In this document: positions 26,834-36,561 of the stretch, piece after piece
Layout of the letters: each line of letters starts with the position of its first letter
Position numbering within the stretch: the stretch's first letter is position 1
Source of the DNA: Fastidiosipila sp.
Lineage (GTDB): Bacteria > Bacillota > Clostridia > Saccharofermentanales > DTU023
Assembly (NCBI GenBank): GCA_012837885.1
Contig: DUQI01000020.1
Coordinates: 1 to 36,561, forward strand
Length of the DNA: 36,561 nt
Direction: 5' to 3'
Program-made: the position numbers and the translations under genes
The notes under the pieces: generated by a model
The model's input: only the letters and a program-made list of their open reading frames with translations
What the model was told of the DNA's origin: nothing
The model's database searches: none

Positions 26834-27631
26834 ATGAACGAGACTAAGAAGAAAAACACGATTGTCTATTTCGATATCGACGGAACCCTGCTCGATTCGT
26901 CGCGCGATCTGCCGTTATCGGACGCGACGATCGACGCGATCGGGCGACTGAAGGAAAACGGCATCATCGTCGCGATCAATACGGGGCGCGGCTACGGCTT
27001 CATCCCGCCGGAAGTGATGGCTCTCGAATGCGACGCCTACATCGCCGGCTGCGGCACCTATATCACGTATCACGGCGAGACGGTTTTGAATCGTCTTTTT
27101 TCCGAGGAAGAAGCGAGCCGCATCGTCGAAGCGTTTCGCGAGGCGCGCCTCGACATGATCATGGAGGGGCCGGAGCATGTCTATTTCGAGGAGGTCGGCT
27201 TCGATCCGGACGTCGTCGAAAGCTCGCGCCACCTGTTTAATCCGAACCACAGCCTGCGTACCCTGACACAGGAAGCCGTCCTGGCGAACAAGATCAGTTA
27301 TGTCGCTACGACGGAGGAAAAGGACATGTACGTCAGAGATGCCCTGGCCGATATCCTGACCTTTATTCTCTACCCGCATCAGGTGCGAGAAGGACTTCCC
27401 CACGGCTTTAATAAGGCGACCGGCATGGAAGCGCTGGAGCGTCTGATCGGTGACGCGTACACGTACGCCTTCGGCGACTCGATGAATGACATCGACATGC
27501 TGGAGCGCGCCGATGTCGGTATCGCCATGGCCTGCGGTCAGAGCGCCGCCAAAGAAGTAAGCGACAAAATCGCGCTTCCCCTGGCCGAAGACGGCACCGC
27601 GAAGATGCTGGCAACGCTCGGCCTGATTTAA
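26834..27631 (+). CDS. Cof-type HAD-IIB phosphatase
   Basis: The 265-residue HAD superfamily hydrolase has motif I YFDIDGTLLDSS with both catalytic aspartates. Motif II is in VAINTGRGYG, the lysine is in HGFNKATGMEALERL, and motif IV is YAFGDSMNDIDMLERADVGIAM. The cap domain type and overall length fit the Cof/YidA group, which dephosphorylates sugar phosphates, pyridoxal phosphate or flavin mononucleotide. Which of these applies cannot be told. The gene has its own promoter and no ribosome binding site, suggesting a leaderless transcript. The DUF3783-like gene follows 13 bases after the stop and is probably co-transcribed. Confidence 0.92.
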   Translation: MNETKKKNTIVYFDIDGTLLDSSRDLPLSDATIDAIGRLKENGIIVAINTGRGYGFIPPEVMALECDAYIAGCGTYITYHGETVLNRLFSEEEASRIVEAFREARLDMIMEGPEHVYFEEVGFDPDVVESSRHLFNPNHSLRTLTQEAVLANKISYVATTEEKDMYVRDALADILTFILYPHQVREGLPHGFNKATGMEALERLIGDAYTYAFGDSMNDIDMLERADVGIAMACGQSAAKEVSDKIALPLAEDGTAKMLATLGLI

Positions 27632-27644
27632 CGGAGGATTATTA

Positions 27645-28217
27645 ATGACCAAAGAACCTGCTGTCATACTCGTCTACGGAGCGACGGAAGACGACCGTCG
27701 CGTCATCTTCATGCGCGAAGGCGAATCGTACCTGAATTACCGTCTACGCCTCGTCGACAAAGGAGAAACCGATAAAACGATCGAGACGCTCGTCCACTCC
27801 CTGCCCGAAACGAAGGTAGCGGTTGATCCGGATGCCCCGGGTTTACTGCTCTTTTCCGGTATGGACGATCAGGTGATGCGACAGTTTCTCGGTGCCTTGA
27901 GAGACAATCAGGTGCGCTTTGAGCTAAAAGCGATGGTGACCGAGACGAACCGCACCTGGACGCTCGCCGCCCTGCTCGATGAATTAAAAGAAGAACATCA
28001 ACTGATGCAGGCCTGGCAGCAGCTGGCTGCCGTGACCGAAAAGGCGGATCTGCTCTTGATGGAGCCGGCGGTGCTCTTGGATAAAGGTGGATTCGAAGCA
28101 GACGTGGAAGCGACCAAAGCGTATCTTCGTCGCCAGAATATGGATGAGATCACGCTTGATAACTTAACCGAAAAGAGGAAAATTCTGGAGGCGCATTTGA
28201 CGCGTCTCGGTTATTAA
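27645..28217 (+). CDS. DUF3783-like protein of unknown function
   Basis: I do not know a function. The 190 residues contain a central segment, LLLFSGMDDQVMRQFLGALRDNQ then FELKAMVTETNRTWTLAALLDELKEEH, that matches my memory of DUF3783 proteins from clostridia. The C-terminal 60 residues are charged and helical. The first 25 residues (AVILVYGATEDDRRVIFMREG) look like a short alpha/beta start. There is no signal peptide or membrane segment. A CGGAGG ribosome binding site precedes the ATG. It is the last gene before the origin region, where many relatives instead have rpmH and rnpA in the opposite direction. Confidence 0.75.
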   Translation: MTKEPAVILVYGATEDDRRVIFMREGESYLNYRLRLVDKGETDKTIETLVHSLPETKVAVDPDAPGLLLFSGMDDQVMRQFLGALRDNQVRFELKAMVTETNRTWTLAALLDELKEEHQLMQAWQQLAAVTEKADLLLMEPAVLLDKGGFEADVEATKAYLRRQNMDEITLDNLTEKRKILEAHLTRLGY

Positions 28218-28439
28218 CGTCGAACATTTGTGCAGCGATTTGTCGATCACTTGCCGGCTCGACATTAGCGGAAGTTACTCACAAAGTTATTAACAATGTG
28301 GAAAGCTAAATTCACAGAATCCACCACAGTTAATTTGTTAATAACTCTGAAAACGTCGTGCTCTTAGGCATTTTGACCTTTCAACTTGAGCCGGTTTCTG
28401 TTAACATAACTCCTACCAAAAAGAAATGCGGTGAGATGT
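28218..28439. other. oriC: Origin-associated region upstream of dnaA
   Basis: This 222-base AT-rich spacer holds DnaA-box-like sequences. TTATTAACA occurs in both orientations as part of a 12-bp perfect inverted repeat. TTACTCACA (28276-28284) differs from TTATCCACA at two positions, as does CTTTCCACA read on the reverse strand (28298-28306). Upstream of dnaA such clusters usually serve both replication initiation and dnaA autoregulation. TTGACC (28373-28378) could be a -35 element, but no well-spaced -10 was found. Confidence 0.6.
28285..28346. repeat. 12-bp inverted repeat before dnaA
   Basis: AGTTATTAACAA (28285-28296) and its exact complement TTGTTAATAACT (28335-28346) face each other across 38 bases. 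Each arm contains TTATTAACA, two changes from the DnaA box. Confidence 0.7.
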
Positions 28440-29780
28440 ATGATGCCTACGCAGGCAAAGAGAATTTGGCAGCAGGCGTGCGACGAATATCTGCAGGGAC
28501 AGGTCAGCGCGCTCTCATTTAGTACCTGGTTTACCAAGGTTGAACCTTATCTGAAAGACGATGAAACGATCGCGCTTTCGGTTCCCGATGATATGATCCG
28601 CGAGCATATCGAAGATTATATGCCGCTCGTTCGAAAAGCGATTACCAGAGTCAGTCGTCAACCGTTCGACGTTGTGGTGGAAGTCGGTGTCGACGAGGTC
28701 GAAGAACGACGAAACGGCAAGTCGAAAACGGCGCCGGTGGCAGAAAGTGCACCGGGTGGAAGACGTTTATTGCTGAATCCGAACCTGACATTCGATAATT
28801 TCATCGTCGGTGGCGGCAATGAGCTCGCTTACACGGCCAGTCAATCGATGGCCAACCAACACGCACATCAGTTCTCCCCTCTTTATCTTTACGGCGGGTC
28901 CGGTGTCGGTAAGACGCATCTTTTGCATGCGATCGGTAACCATGTGCAAAAGATGATGCCGTCCAAGCTCGTGATCTACATCCCGACCGAGCAGTTTGTC
29001 AACGAATACATCGGCTGCATCAAGAGCAACCGGTTCGAAGAGTTCAGAAACAAGTACAGAAAGGCCGATTTTCTCCTGATCGACGACATCCAGTTTTTGG
29101 AGGGCAAGGAAAAAATGCAAGAAGAGTTCTTCCACACCTTCAATTCGGTGCATGAATCGGGCAAATACGTCGCCTTAACCTGTGATAAACCGCCGAAGAG
29201 TCTGACGACGCTCGAAGATAGGATCACGACGCGCCTTTCGAGCGGTTACACGATCGATATTCAACCGCCCGATTACGAGACGAGGGTGGCGATCCTGAAC
29301 AATCTTTCAGAAACACATCAGATCCATATGCCGTTGGATGTCATTGAATATATGGCGAAGAACATCTCGAGCAACGTGCGTGAACTGGAAGGCGCATTTA
29401 AGACATTGACCGCGATCTCTCAGCTCGGTGCACCGATTACACTTGAAGTCGCACAGAATGTACTGAAAAACATCGTGCAGCCAGGTGCCGTAAAAGTGAT
29501 CGACAGCCGTCACGTGATGGATATCGTCTCCAATTATTACGGCGTGACGATCGCCGATCTGATGTCGAAGCGACGCAGTCAGGATATCGTCCTGCCGCGT
29601 CAGATCGCGATGTACCTCTGCCGTCAAAAAACGAACATGACATTGGCGGAAATCGGCGATGCATTCGGGGGCAAAAACCACGCAACCGTCATACATGCCT
29701 ATGATAAAATCAAGGACGATTTGAAGAGCAACACTCATCTCCTGGAGCATGTGACGGCGATTGAGGCGAGGCTCGGTTAG
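28440..29780 (+). CDS. dnaA: Chromosomal replication initiator DnaA
   Basis: DnaA binds the origin and melts it. The 446 residues show domain I (KRIWQQACDEYLQGQVSALSFSTWF), a short variable domain II, and the AAA+ domain III with Walker A GGSGVGKT (153-160), Walker B LLIDDIQFL (about 211-219) and sensor DRITTRL. Domain IV has the DNA-binding signature FGGKNHATVIHAYDKI. The start at 28440 lies four bases after GGTGAG. A GTG at 28431 and an ATG at 28443 are other options. Box clusters occur on both sides, as in Bacillus subtilis. Confidence 0.98.
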   Translation: MMPTQAKRIWQQACDEYLQGQVSALSFSTWFTKVEPYLKDDETIALSVPDDMIREHIEDYMPLVRKAITRVSRQPFDVVVEVGVDEVEERRNGKSKTAPVAESAPGGRRLLLNPNLTFDNFIVGGGNELAYTASQSMANQHAHQFSPLYLYGGSGVGKTHLLHAIGNHVQKMMPSKLVIYIPTEQFVNEYIGCIKSNRFEEFRNKYRKADFLLIDDIQFLEGKEKMQEEFFHTFNSVHESGKYVALTCDKPPKSLTTLEDRITTRLSSGYTIDIQPPDYETRVAILNNLSETHQIHMPLDVIEYMAKNISSNVRELEGAFKTLTAISQLGAPITLEVAQNVLKNIVQPGAVKVIDSRHVMDIVSNYYGVTIADLMSKRRSQDIVLPRQIAMYLCRQKTNMTLAEIGDAFGGKNHATVIHAYDKIKDDLKSNTHLLEHVTAIEARLG

Positions 29781-30027
29781 TTCACAAATTCACACGCTTG
29801 TGCAAAAGACCGTGTGAATAGACGTGTGGAAACCGTGTGAAGAACAGGCATATGTGAGTCGTGTTGACAAAATGATCAGTCATTCACAAGAAAGCTGACG
29901 AACGATTCACATCGGAAAAGTAGAGACGGTCGGGTCAATTCCAGTTATTGACAGAATTGACAGACCATAACAATAAAGAAGGATAAAAGCTATAGAGATA
30001 GGCTGATGCCTACGCGGAGGAGACCTC
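29781..30027. other. oriC: Origin region between dnaA and dnaN
   Basis: About eight DnaA-box-like 9-mers are crowded into 131 bases. Those on the plus strand end at 29786, 29794, 29888 and 29911. Those on the minus strand start at 29813, 29825, 29836 and 29853. Most share the core TTCACA instead of TCCACA, while 29825-29833 (GTTTCCACA in reverse) has the canonical core. An AT-rich stretch (29941-30000, about two thirds A+T) follows and could be the unwinding element. The arrangement matches the dnaA-dnaN part of bipartite Firmicute origins. Confidence 0.75.
29948..29976 (+). promoter_or_regulatory. Candidate dnaN promoter with duplicated -35
   Basis: TTGACA occurs twice, at 29948-29953 and 29957-29962, as part of a nine-base direct repeat (TTGACAGAA, TTGACAGAC). 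The first is followed after 17 bases by CAATAA (29971-29976), a weak -10. The leader to dnaN would be about 45 bases. Confidence 0.35.
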
Positions 30028-31128
30028 ATGAAAGTCATATGTTCCAGAAGTTTGTTTGTCGATGCGATCAATACGGTACAAAAAGCCGTCGGTACTCATA
30101 CGACATTGAGTATCTTGGAAGGCATTTTGTTTGAAGCGAGCGACAGCGTAAAGCTGACCGGGTATGATTCGGAAACCGGTATTGAACATACGATGCCGGC
30201 AGAAGTACTGGTGCCAGGTCAAGTCGTTATCGCGGCGAGACTTCTCGGTGACGTCGTCAGAAAGTTGCCTGAAGATACGGTCAAGATTGAGGTCAATGAC
30301 AATTTGATGATCACGATCGAAAGCGGCAGCAGTGTCTTTCATCTGAGAGGACTCTCCGCTCTCGATTATCCGAAGATTCCGATTGTCGAAGAAGCAAGAC
30401 TGCTTAAAGTGCCGCAGAATAAACTGATCGAGATGATCCGTCAGACGGCGTTTTCGGCCAGCACCGACGACAGCCGACCGATATTGAACGGTGTGAACGT
30501 CGTGTTGGAAAACGGTGTTCTGACGCTGGTGGCGGTCGACGGCTTCCGCCTCGCTGTGCGACACGAAGAGGTCGAGGCGAAGGAGGAATCGGTATCCTTC
30601 ATCGTCCCCGCCAAAGCGATGAATGAGGTGGCCAGAGTGCTGCCGAACGTCGAAGGCGACATCTCTATTTACTATTCACATAATCATATTCTGTTCGATT
30701 CGGAAGAGACGCGTCTCGTCTCGCGCCTGATCCGTGGCGAATTTATGAACTACAAGGGATTGATTCCGAGTTCAGCTGAATCGAGCCTCGTGATCAACAC
30801 GAGTCACCTGTTGGCTGCCTGTGAGCGCGCCTCCTTGATCATCGAATCGGAGAGCAAACGCTTCCCGGTGACGTTTGTCAGCACATCGGACAGCGAACTG
30901 CAGGTATCGGCCAGAACCGACGTCGGTACGACAGAAGAAGATATTGAGGTGAAACTGACCGGCAAGCGTTTCGATATCGATTTCAATCCGAAGTACTTTA
31001 TCGACATCTTGAAAGTGGTACCGGATGAAGAGATAAAGATCGAGTTTTCCGGAAGCGTCGGACCGAGTGTGATCAAGCCGTTGGAAGGTGACCGCTACGC
31101 CTACATGATCTTGCCGCTACGCCGCTGA
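30028..31128 (+). CDS. dnaN: DNA polymerase III beta subunit (sliding clamp)
   Basis: DnaN encircles DNA as a dimer and tethers polymerase and repair enzymes. The 366 residues follow the three-domain clamp pattern: MKVICSRSLFVDAINTVQKAV at the start, FSASTDDSRPILNGVNVV and LVAVDGFRLAVRHEEV in domain II, and GDRYAYMILPLRR at the end, which forms part of the peptide-binding pocket. GGAGGAG stands before the ATG. The TGA shares one base with the recF ATG. Confidence 0.98.
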   Translation: MKVICSRSLFVDAINTVQKAVGTHTTLSILEGILFEASDSVKLTGYDSETGIEHTMPAEVLVPGQVVIAARLLGDVVRKLPEDTVKIEVNDNLMITIESGSSVFHLRGLSALDYPKIPIVEEARLLKVPQNKLIEMIRQTAFSASTDDSRPILNGVNVVLENGVLTLVAVDGFRLAVRHEEVEAKEESVSFIVPAKAMNEVARVLPNVEGDISIYYSHNHILFDSEETRLVSRLIRGEFMNYKGLIPSSAESSLVINTSHLLAACERASLIIESESKRFPVTFVSTSDSELQVSARTDVGTTEEDIEVKLTGKRFDIDFNPKYFIDILKVVPDEEIKIEFSGSVGPSVIKPLEGDRYAYMILPLRR

Positions 31129-32339
31129 TGCGTCTTTCCTCACTCGGGCTGGAGACATTTCGAAATTACGAGGCCGAACGATTAGCGTTTGAAAACGGCA
31201 TCGCGCTGTTTTATGGACAAAACGCGCAGGGCAAAACGAATATCCTGGAGGCGGTGTTTCTCTGCACCTGTGCCAGATCGCACCGCACCGGCAAGGACAG
31301 TGAGCTCGTTAAGAGCGGCCACAGCGCGTATCAGGTCGATATCGAATATGTGACAGACAGAGATGAAGATGAGTCGCTGACGATCCGCTACGATCAGGAA
31401 AAGCTAAAACGCACCATCACTTATAACGGCATACAGCTAAACCGTGTGGCCGACCTCATGGGTCTGTTTCATGCCGTGATCTTTGCACCGGAGGATCTCT
31501 CCATCGTCAAAGACGGTCCTGCTGAAAGACGACGTTTCCTCGATCTTCTGATCTCTCAGATACGCCCGCGTTATTTTCGCGAACTGTCCATTTATCAACA
31601 GACACTACATCAACGAAACAAGCTTTTAAAGCAGATCCGCGATCGGCAAATGGAAGATGACAACGATATGCTGCAACTCGACATCTGGGATGAGCAGTTG
31701 GCCAAAGCCGGTGCCTATGTAATGGCGACGCGGCAGTTTTTTGCCAAAGTGATTGAGACAAAAGCCAATGTCGCGCTATCCGACATAACAGGTGGCAAAG
31801 AAGCGCTCTCGCTTCGCTATCGCTCATTTGGCGCGAAGCTCGACGCCGAGGAGCAGATTGCCACGGAATACCTGGAACGCCTTAAAACGGCGCGCCGTGA
31901 CGATCTGTTGAGGGGCAGTACCTCCTACGGACCGCATCGCGACGATCTCGAGATCGCCCTCGACGATAAAGATGTACGCGCCTATGCATCTCAGGGGCAA
32001 CAACGCTCGATCACTCTGGCGCTGCGTATCGCCGAGCTCGGCATCCTGCACGAAGAGTCGGGCGAAGCACCCGTCCTGTTGTTGGACGACGTGATGAGCG
32101 AACTCGATGTCGATCGGCGGACGAATCTTCTGACAGCGATCGAGGGGTATCAGGTGTTGATGACCTGCACCGATCTTCACCAGGTCTTCTCGCCCGCGGT
32201 TGCCGATGCGATCTATGAGGAGACAACGAATCTGGAAGGCATAGATCTGGAAAAAAAGGATCGTCTGAGTCGTCTTGGCACGATTCATTTCTACAAAGTC
32301 GAAGCCGGTAACGTACACTTTCGAGGCACGCTCAATTAG
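31128..32339 (+). CDS. recF: Recombination mediator RecF
   Basis: RecF is an SMC-like ATPase that helps load RecA at gaps. The 403 residues contain Walker A GQNAQGKT (30-37), the ABC-type signature region YASQGQQRSITLALRIAELG, and Walker B VLLLDDVMSELD. LETFRNYEAERLAFENG at the N-terminus is typical. It is about 30 residues longer than most RecF proteins, with the extra length near the C-terminus (LEGIDLEKKDRLSRLG). The TGATG overlap with dnaN indicates coupled translation. Confidence 0.97.
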   Translation: MRLSSLGLETFRNYEAERLAFENGIALFYGQNAQGKTNILEAVFLCTCARSHRTGKDSELVKSGHSAYQVDIEYVTDRDEDESLTIRYDQEKLKRTITYNGIQLNRVADLMGLFHAVIFAPEDLSIVKDGPAERRRFLDLLISQIRPRYFRELSIYQQTLHQRNKLLKQIRDRQMEDDNDMLQLDIWDEQLAKAGAYVMATRQFFAKVIETKANVALSDITGGKEALSLRYRSFGAKLDAEEQIATEYLERLKTARRDDLLRGSTSYGPHRDDLEIALDDKDVRAYASQGQQRSITLALRIAELGILHEESGEAPVLLLDDVMSELDVDRRTNLLTAIEGYQVLMTCTDLHQVFSPAVADAIYEETTNLEGIDLEKKDRLSRLGTIHFYKVEAGNVHFRGTLN

Positions 32340-32395
32340 ACGGTCAAAAGCCCTGAAAATACGACGTTTTGTCTATTTCGACGAGAGGAAAAAAC

Positions 32396-32424
32396 TTTAA
32401 AAATCGCACAAAAAATGGTATAAT
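32396..32424 (+). promoter_or_regulatory. Strong promoter of remB-gyrB, leaderless
   Basis: TTTAAA (32396-32401), 17 bases, then the perfect TATAAT (32419-32424) preceded by TGG, an extended -10. The remB ATG is seven bases after the last T, where transcription would be expected to start, and no ribosome binding site fits between. Confidence 0.75.
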
Positions 32425-32430
32425 TTACAC

Positions 32431-34744
<2,314 letters not shown>

Positions 34745-34760
34745 TGTTTCACGTGAAACA
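34745..34760. promoter_or_regulatory. parS site 1
   Basis: TGTTTCACGTGAAACA, an exact match to the Bacillus parS consensus recognised by ParB, begins right after the gyrB stop codon. With one base on each side it is an 18-bp palindrome. The ParB gene is 0.9 kb downstream. Confidence 0.95.
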
Positions 34761-34815
34761 TGAGGAAGTAAAAAGAATAATACCTTAATACCTACAATCT
34801 GATTACACTTAATAA

Positions 34816-34847
34816 AGCCGCGATGTTTCACGTGAAACATCGCGGCT
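34816..34847 (+). terminator. 32-bp palindrome: probable gyrB terminator containing parS
   Basis: The sequence is a perfect palindrome centred between 34831 and 34832. Its outer arms are AGCCGCGA and TCGCGGCT and its core is a parS site. As RNA it would fold into a GC-rich stem followed by CTCTTTG, a modest U-containing tail. AAA upstream can pair with TTT beyond a bulged C. Confidence 0.6.
34824..34839. promoter_or_regulatory. parS site 2, inside the palindrome
   Basis: A second exact TGTTTCACGTGAAACA, 79 bases after the first. It ends 11 bases before the extended -10 element of parA. Confidence 0.95.
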
Positions 34848-34850
34848 CTT

Positions 34851-34859
34851 TGATACAAT
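34851..34859 (+). promoter_or_regulatory. Extended -10 element of parA
   Basis: TGATACAAT (34851-34859) fits TGnTACAAT. The -35 position (about 34831-34836) falls inside parS site 2 and is a poor match. Transcription would begin near 34866, leaving a leader of about 26 bases that includes an AGGAGG before parA. Confidence 0.5.
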
Positions 34860-34891
34860 GAATCGGAAGTCCACTTGACCTCAGGAGGCAT

Positions 34892-35674
34892 ATGGTACCG
34901 ATATTAGCGTTCGTGAATCAAAAGGGTGGCGTCGGCAAAACGACGTCATGCGTGAGCATTGCCGCTCTTTGCGGCAAGCGCGGTAAGAAGGTATTGCTGA
35001 TTGACAGCGATCCACAGGGTAATGCGACATCCGGTCTCGGTTACGATAAGAATCAAATCGAGATGACGACATATAACGTCCTGATTGACCATGTACCGAT
35101 GAAAGACATCATACGTCCGACGGCCGTGAGGAATCTATCATTGTGTCCGGCAAACATTAACCTAACCGGCGCTGAAGTCGAACTCGTTTCGATGGAAAAC
35201 AGAGAATCAGTATTGAAGCAGGCGATAGAGCAAGTGAAAGAGGAGTTCGATATCATTTTCATCGATTGCCCGCCGTCGCTTGGACTATTGACGCTAAATG
35301 GTCTCGTAGCCGCAGACGGACTGCTTATCCCGATACAAGCCGAATACTACGCACTCGAAGGGGTCGGCCAGTTGATGAGTACGTTCGAACTAGTGAGGCA
35401 AAGCCTAAATCCCGATTTAGTTATCGAAGGCGTCTTTCTTACGATGTTTGATAAGCGTACGCAGCTGGCACATCAAGTTGCGGAGGAAGTGAGAAACCAC
35501 TTCGCAGATCTTGTGTACCGAACGGTCATTCCGCGCAACGTAAGACTAAGCGAAGCACCGAGTCATGGCAAACCGATACATGAGTATGACAGACTATCAA
35601 GAGGAGCTCGTTCGTATGATGCACTGACGCGAGAGATACTGAGTCGGCTTAGAGCAAAAGGAGCAATGAAATAA
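34892..35674 (+). CDS. parA: Chromosome partitioning ATPase ParA (Soj)
   Basis: This MinD/ParA-type ATPase drives origin segregation with ParB and, in Bacillus, also controls DnaA. The 260 residues start with the deviant Walker A KGGVGKTT (11-18) and continue with LLIDSDPQGNATSGLG, FDIIFIDCPPSLGLLTLNGL (Walker B) and the late RNVRLSEAPSHGKPIHEYD. There is no N-terminal helix-turn-helix extension, so it is a chromosomal, Soj-type ParA. The CAGGAGG ribosome binding site is strong. The TAA shares a base with the parB ATG (TAATG). Confidence 0.97.
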   Translation: MVPILAFVNQKGGVGKTTSCVSIAALCGKRGKKVLLIDSDPQGNATSGLGYDKNQIEMTTYNVLIDHVPMKDIIRPTAVRNLSLCPANINLTGAEVELVSMENRESVLKQAIEQVKEEFDIIFIDCPPSLGLLTLNGLVAADGLLIPIQAEYYALEGVGQLMSTFELVRQSLNPDLVIEGVFLTMFDKRTQLAHQVAEEVRNHFADLVYRTVIPRNVRLSEAPSHGKPIHEYDRLSRGARSYDALTREILSRLRAKGAMK

Positions 35675-36558
35675 TGGCAAAAGCAAAACCAAGTAAAGGC
35701 CTCGGGAAGGGGTTGTCGGCGCTACTGACATCCTCGGTTGATACAAACGACGTTCAGAAAGATAAGCTGGAACAGATCAAATTGTCCGAGATCGTTCCGA
35801 ATGAAGAACAGCCGAGAAAGGCTTTTCCTGAAGAAAAGCTCGAAGGATTGGTCGAGTCGATTACGGAGAACGGGGTTATTCAACCATTGATCGTTCGTCA
35901 GGTGAGACCCGGTAAGTACGAAATTATCGCCGGTGAGCGACGTTGGCGCGCAGCCAAGCGTATCGGGTTGGAGACGGTGCCGGCCATTATCCGAGACGTC
36001 GACGAAGTCGAAAAGTTAAGGCAGGCACTGGTCGAGAATATTGTCAGGGAAGACTTGAACGCCATTGAGGAAGCCGATGCGATTAACGACTTAATCGAAT
36101 CACACGGTCTTTTGCAGGAAGAGGTAGCCAAAGTACTCGGGCGTAGCCGTTCGGCCATTACGAATACATTGCGCTTACGTCAATTAGATGATGAACTGAA
36201 AGAGATGGTGATCGATCAGAAATTGAGTGCCGGTCATGCCAGAACTCTGCTCTCCATTCCCGATAAAGGACTTCGCAAGACCGTCGCAGAGCAGGTGATC
36301 GCGAACGGCTTGAGTGTCCGGGCAACCGAAACGCTCGTATCGCGTTATCTGGAACCGCGTCCGATCAAGCGAGCGGTGAGTCAGGAGTCTCCGCATGAAG
36401 TCAGCATCAAGGATCTGGAGACGAGGCTGAAACGTCATTTCGGAACGAGGGTTTCGGTTCAGGATAAAAAAGGGAAGGGGAGAGTCGTCATCACTTATAC
36501 CTCTCTCGATGAATTGGATCGTCTGTTGGATCAGTGGGGGCTTGAAGGCAGCCGCTAA
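35674..36558 (+). CDS. parB: Chromosome partitioning protein ParB (Spo0J)
   Basis: ParB is a CTP-dependent clamp that loads at parS and spreads along DNA. The 294 residues show the N-terminal KGLGKGLSALL, which in relatives stimulates the ParA ATPase. The CTP-binding domain has NEEQPRKAF, NGVIQPLIVR and the GERRWRAAK box. The helix-turn-helix region follows, with LQEEVAKVLGRSRSAITNTLRLRQL and then LSAGHARTLLSI, and the C-terminal dimerisation helix is at about 240-290. It is complete at the window end, and its two binding sites lie just upstream of parA. Confidence 0.97.
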   Translation: MAKAKPSKGLGKGLSALLTSSVDTNDVQKDKLEQIKLSEIVPNEEQPRKAFPEEKLEGLVESITENGVIQPLIVRQVRPGKYEIIAGERRWRAAKRIGLETVPAIIRDVDEVEKLRQALVENIVREDLNAIEEADAINDLIESHGLLQEEVAKVLGRSRSAITNTLRLRQLDDELKEMVIDQKLSAGHARTLLSIPDKGLRKTVAEQVIANGLSVRATETLVSRYLEPRPIKRAVSQESPHEVSIKDLETRLKRHFGTRVSVQDKKGKGRVVITYTSLDELDRLLDQWGLEGSR

Positions 36559-36561
36559 TCC

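Noticed and set aside
28218-28439. Short CRISPR-like or transposon-end repeat before dnaA
   Set aside because: Only one inverted pair occurs, without regular spacers or a transposase; an origin element is the simpler reading.
29781-29911. CRP-type sites because of repeated TGTGA and TCACA
   Set aside because: The half-sites are not paired with a six-base spacer; they fit DnaA-box-like repeats in an origin context better.

Overview
The window looks like the replication-origin region of a Gram-positive bacterium, probably an anaerobic member of the Clostridia (Bacillota). The evidence is the gene order dnaA-dnaN-recF-remB-gyrB, RemB itself, AddA/AddB in place of RecBCD, strong AGGAGG-type ribosome binding sites, a lipobox-bearing ModA and a NatA/NatB-type exporter. 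By eye the G+C content is in the mid-fifties, which explains the many long spurious ORFs opposite real genes. I cannot name a genus. I see no rRNA, tRNA, CRISPR array, insertion sequence or phage gene.

Left part (75-7288). A lone SAM methyltransferase is followed by an eight-gene leftward operon for molybdenum cofactor and molybdate uptake. In transcription order it encodes a MoeA-like molybdopterin-binding protein with a cysteine-rich tail, ModA, ModB, ModC, MoaC, MoaA, a MOSC protein and a MogA/MoaB protein. Most junctions overlap by a few bases. A small molbindin (Mop) is transcribed divergently and ends in a clear terminator. No molybdoenzyme and no MoaD, MoaE or MoeB lies in the window.

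Middle (7309-17672). A second leftward operon encodes a flavin disulfide oxidoreductase, AddB, AddA, a CofE-like (F420-0:glutamate ligase family) protein and a ProX-type tRNA deacylase. The first three genes are translationally coupled by one- to four-base overlaps. AddB lacks a Walker A motif but keeps the nuclease and Fe-S cysteines, as in RexB. Two divergent promoters about 4 bp apart separate this operon from a rightward glycosyltransferase whose best-placed start codon is ATA.

Right-centre (17702-28217). Rightward genes encode an MFS exporter overlapping enolase, an M24B aminopeptidase P, a NatAB-like ABC exporter running into mutM, a Cof-type HAD phosphatase and a DUF3783-like protein. 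If replication starts beside dnaA, this block, including enolase, faces the leftward fork head-on.

Origin and segregation part (28218-36558). Two intergenic regions flank dnaA. The upstream one has a 12-bp inverted repeat and the downstream one has about eight variant DnaA boxes with a TTCACA core. Then come dnaN, recF, remB, gyrB (with an unusual acidic N-terminal extension), parA and parB. Two perfect parS sites lie between gyrB and parA. One of them is the centre of a 32-bp palindrome that also looks like the gyrB terminator and abuts the parA promoter.

Several first genes (methyltransferase, HAD phosphatase, remB, perhaps the MFS gene) have a -10 element 6-8 bases before the start codon and no Shine-Dalgarno sequence. 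This suggests leaderless mRNAs alongside normal leadered ones. No intergenic stretch exceeds 300 bases.
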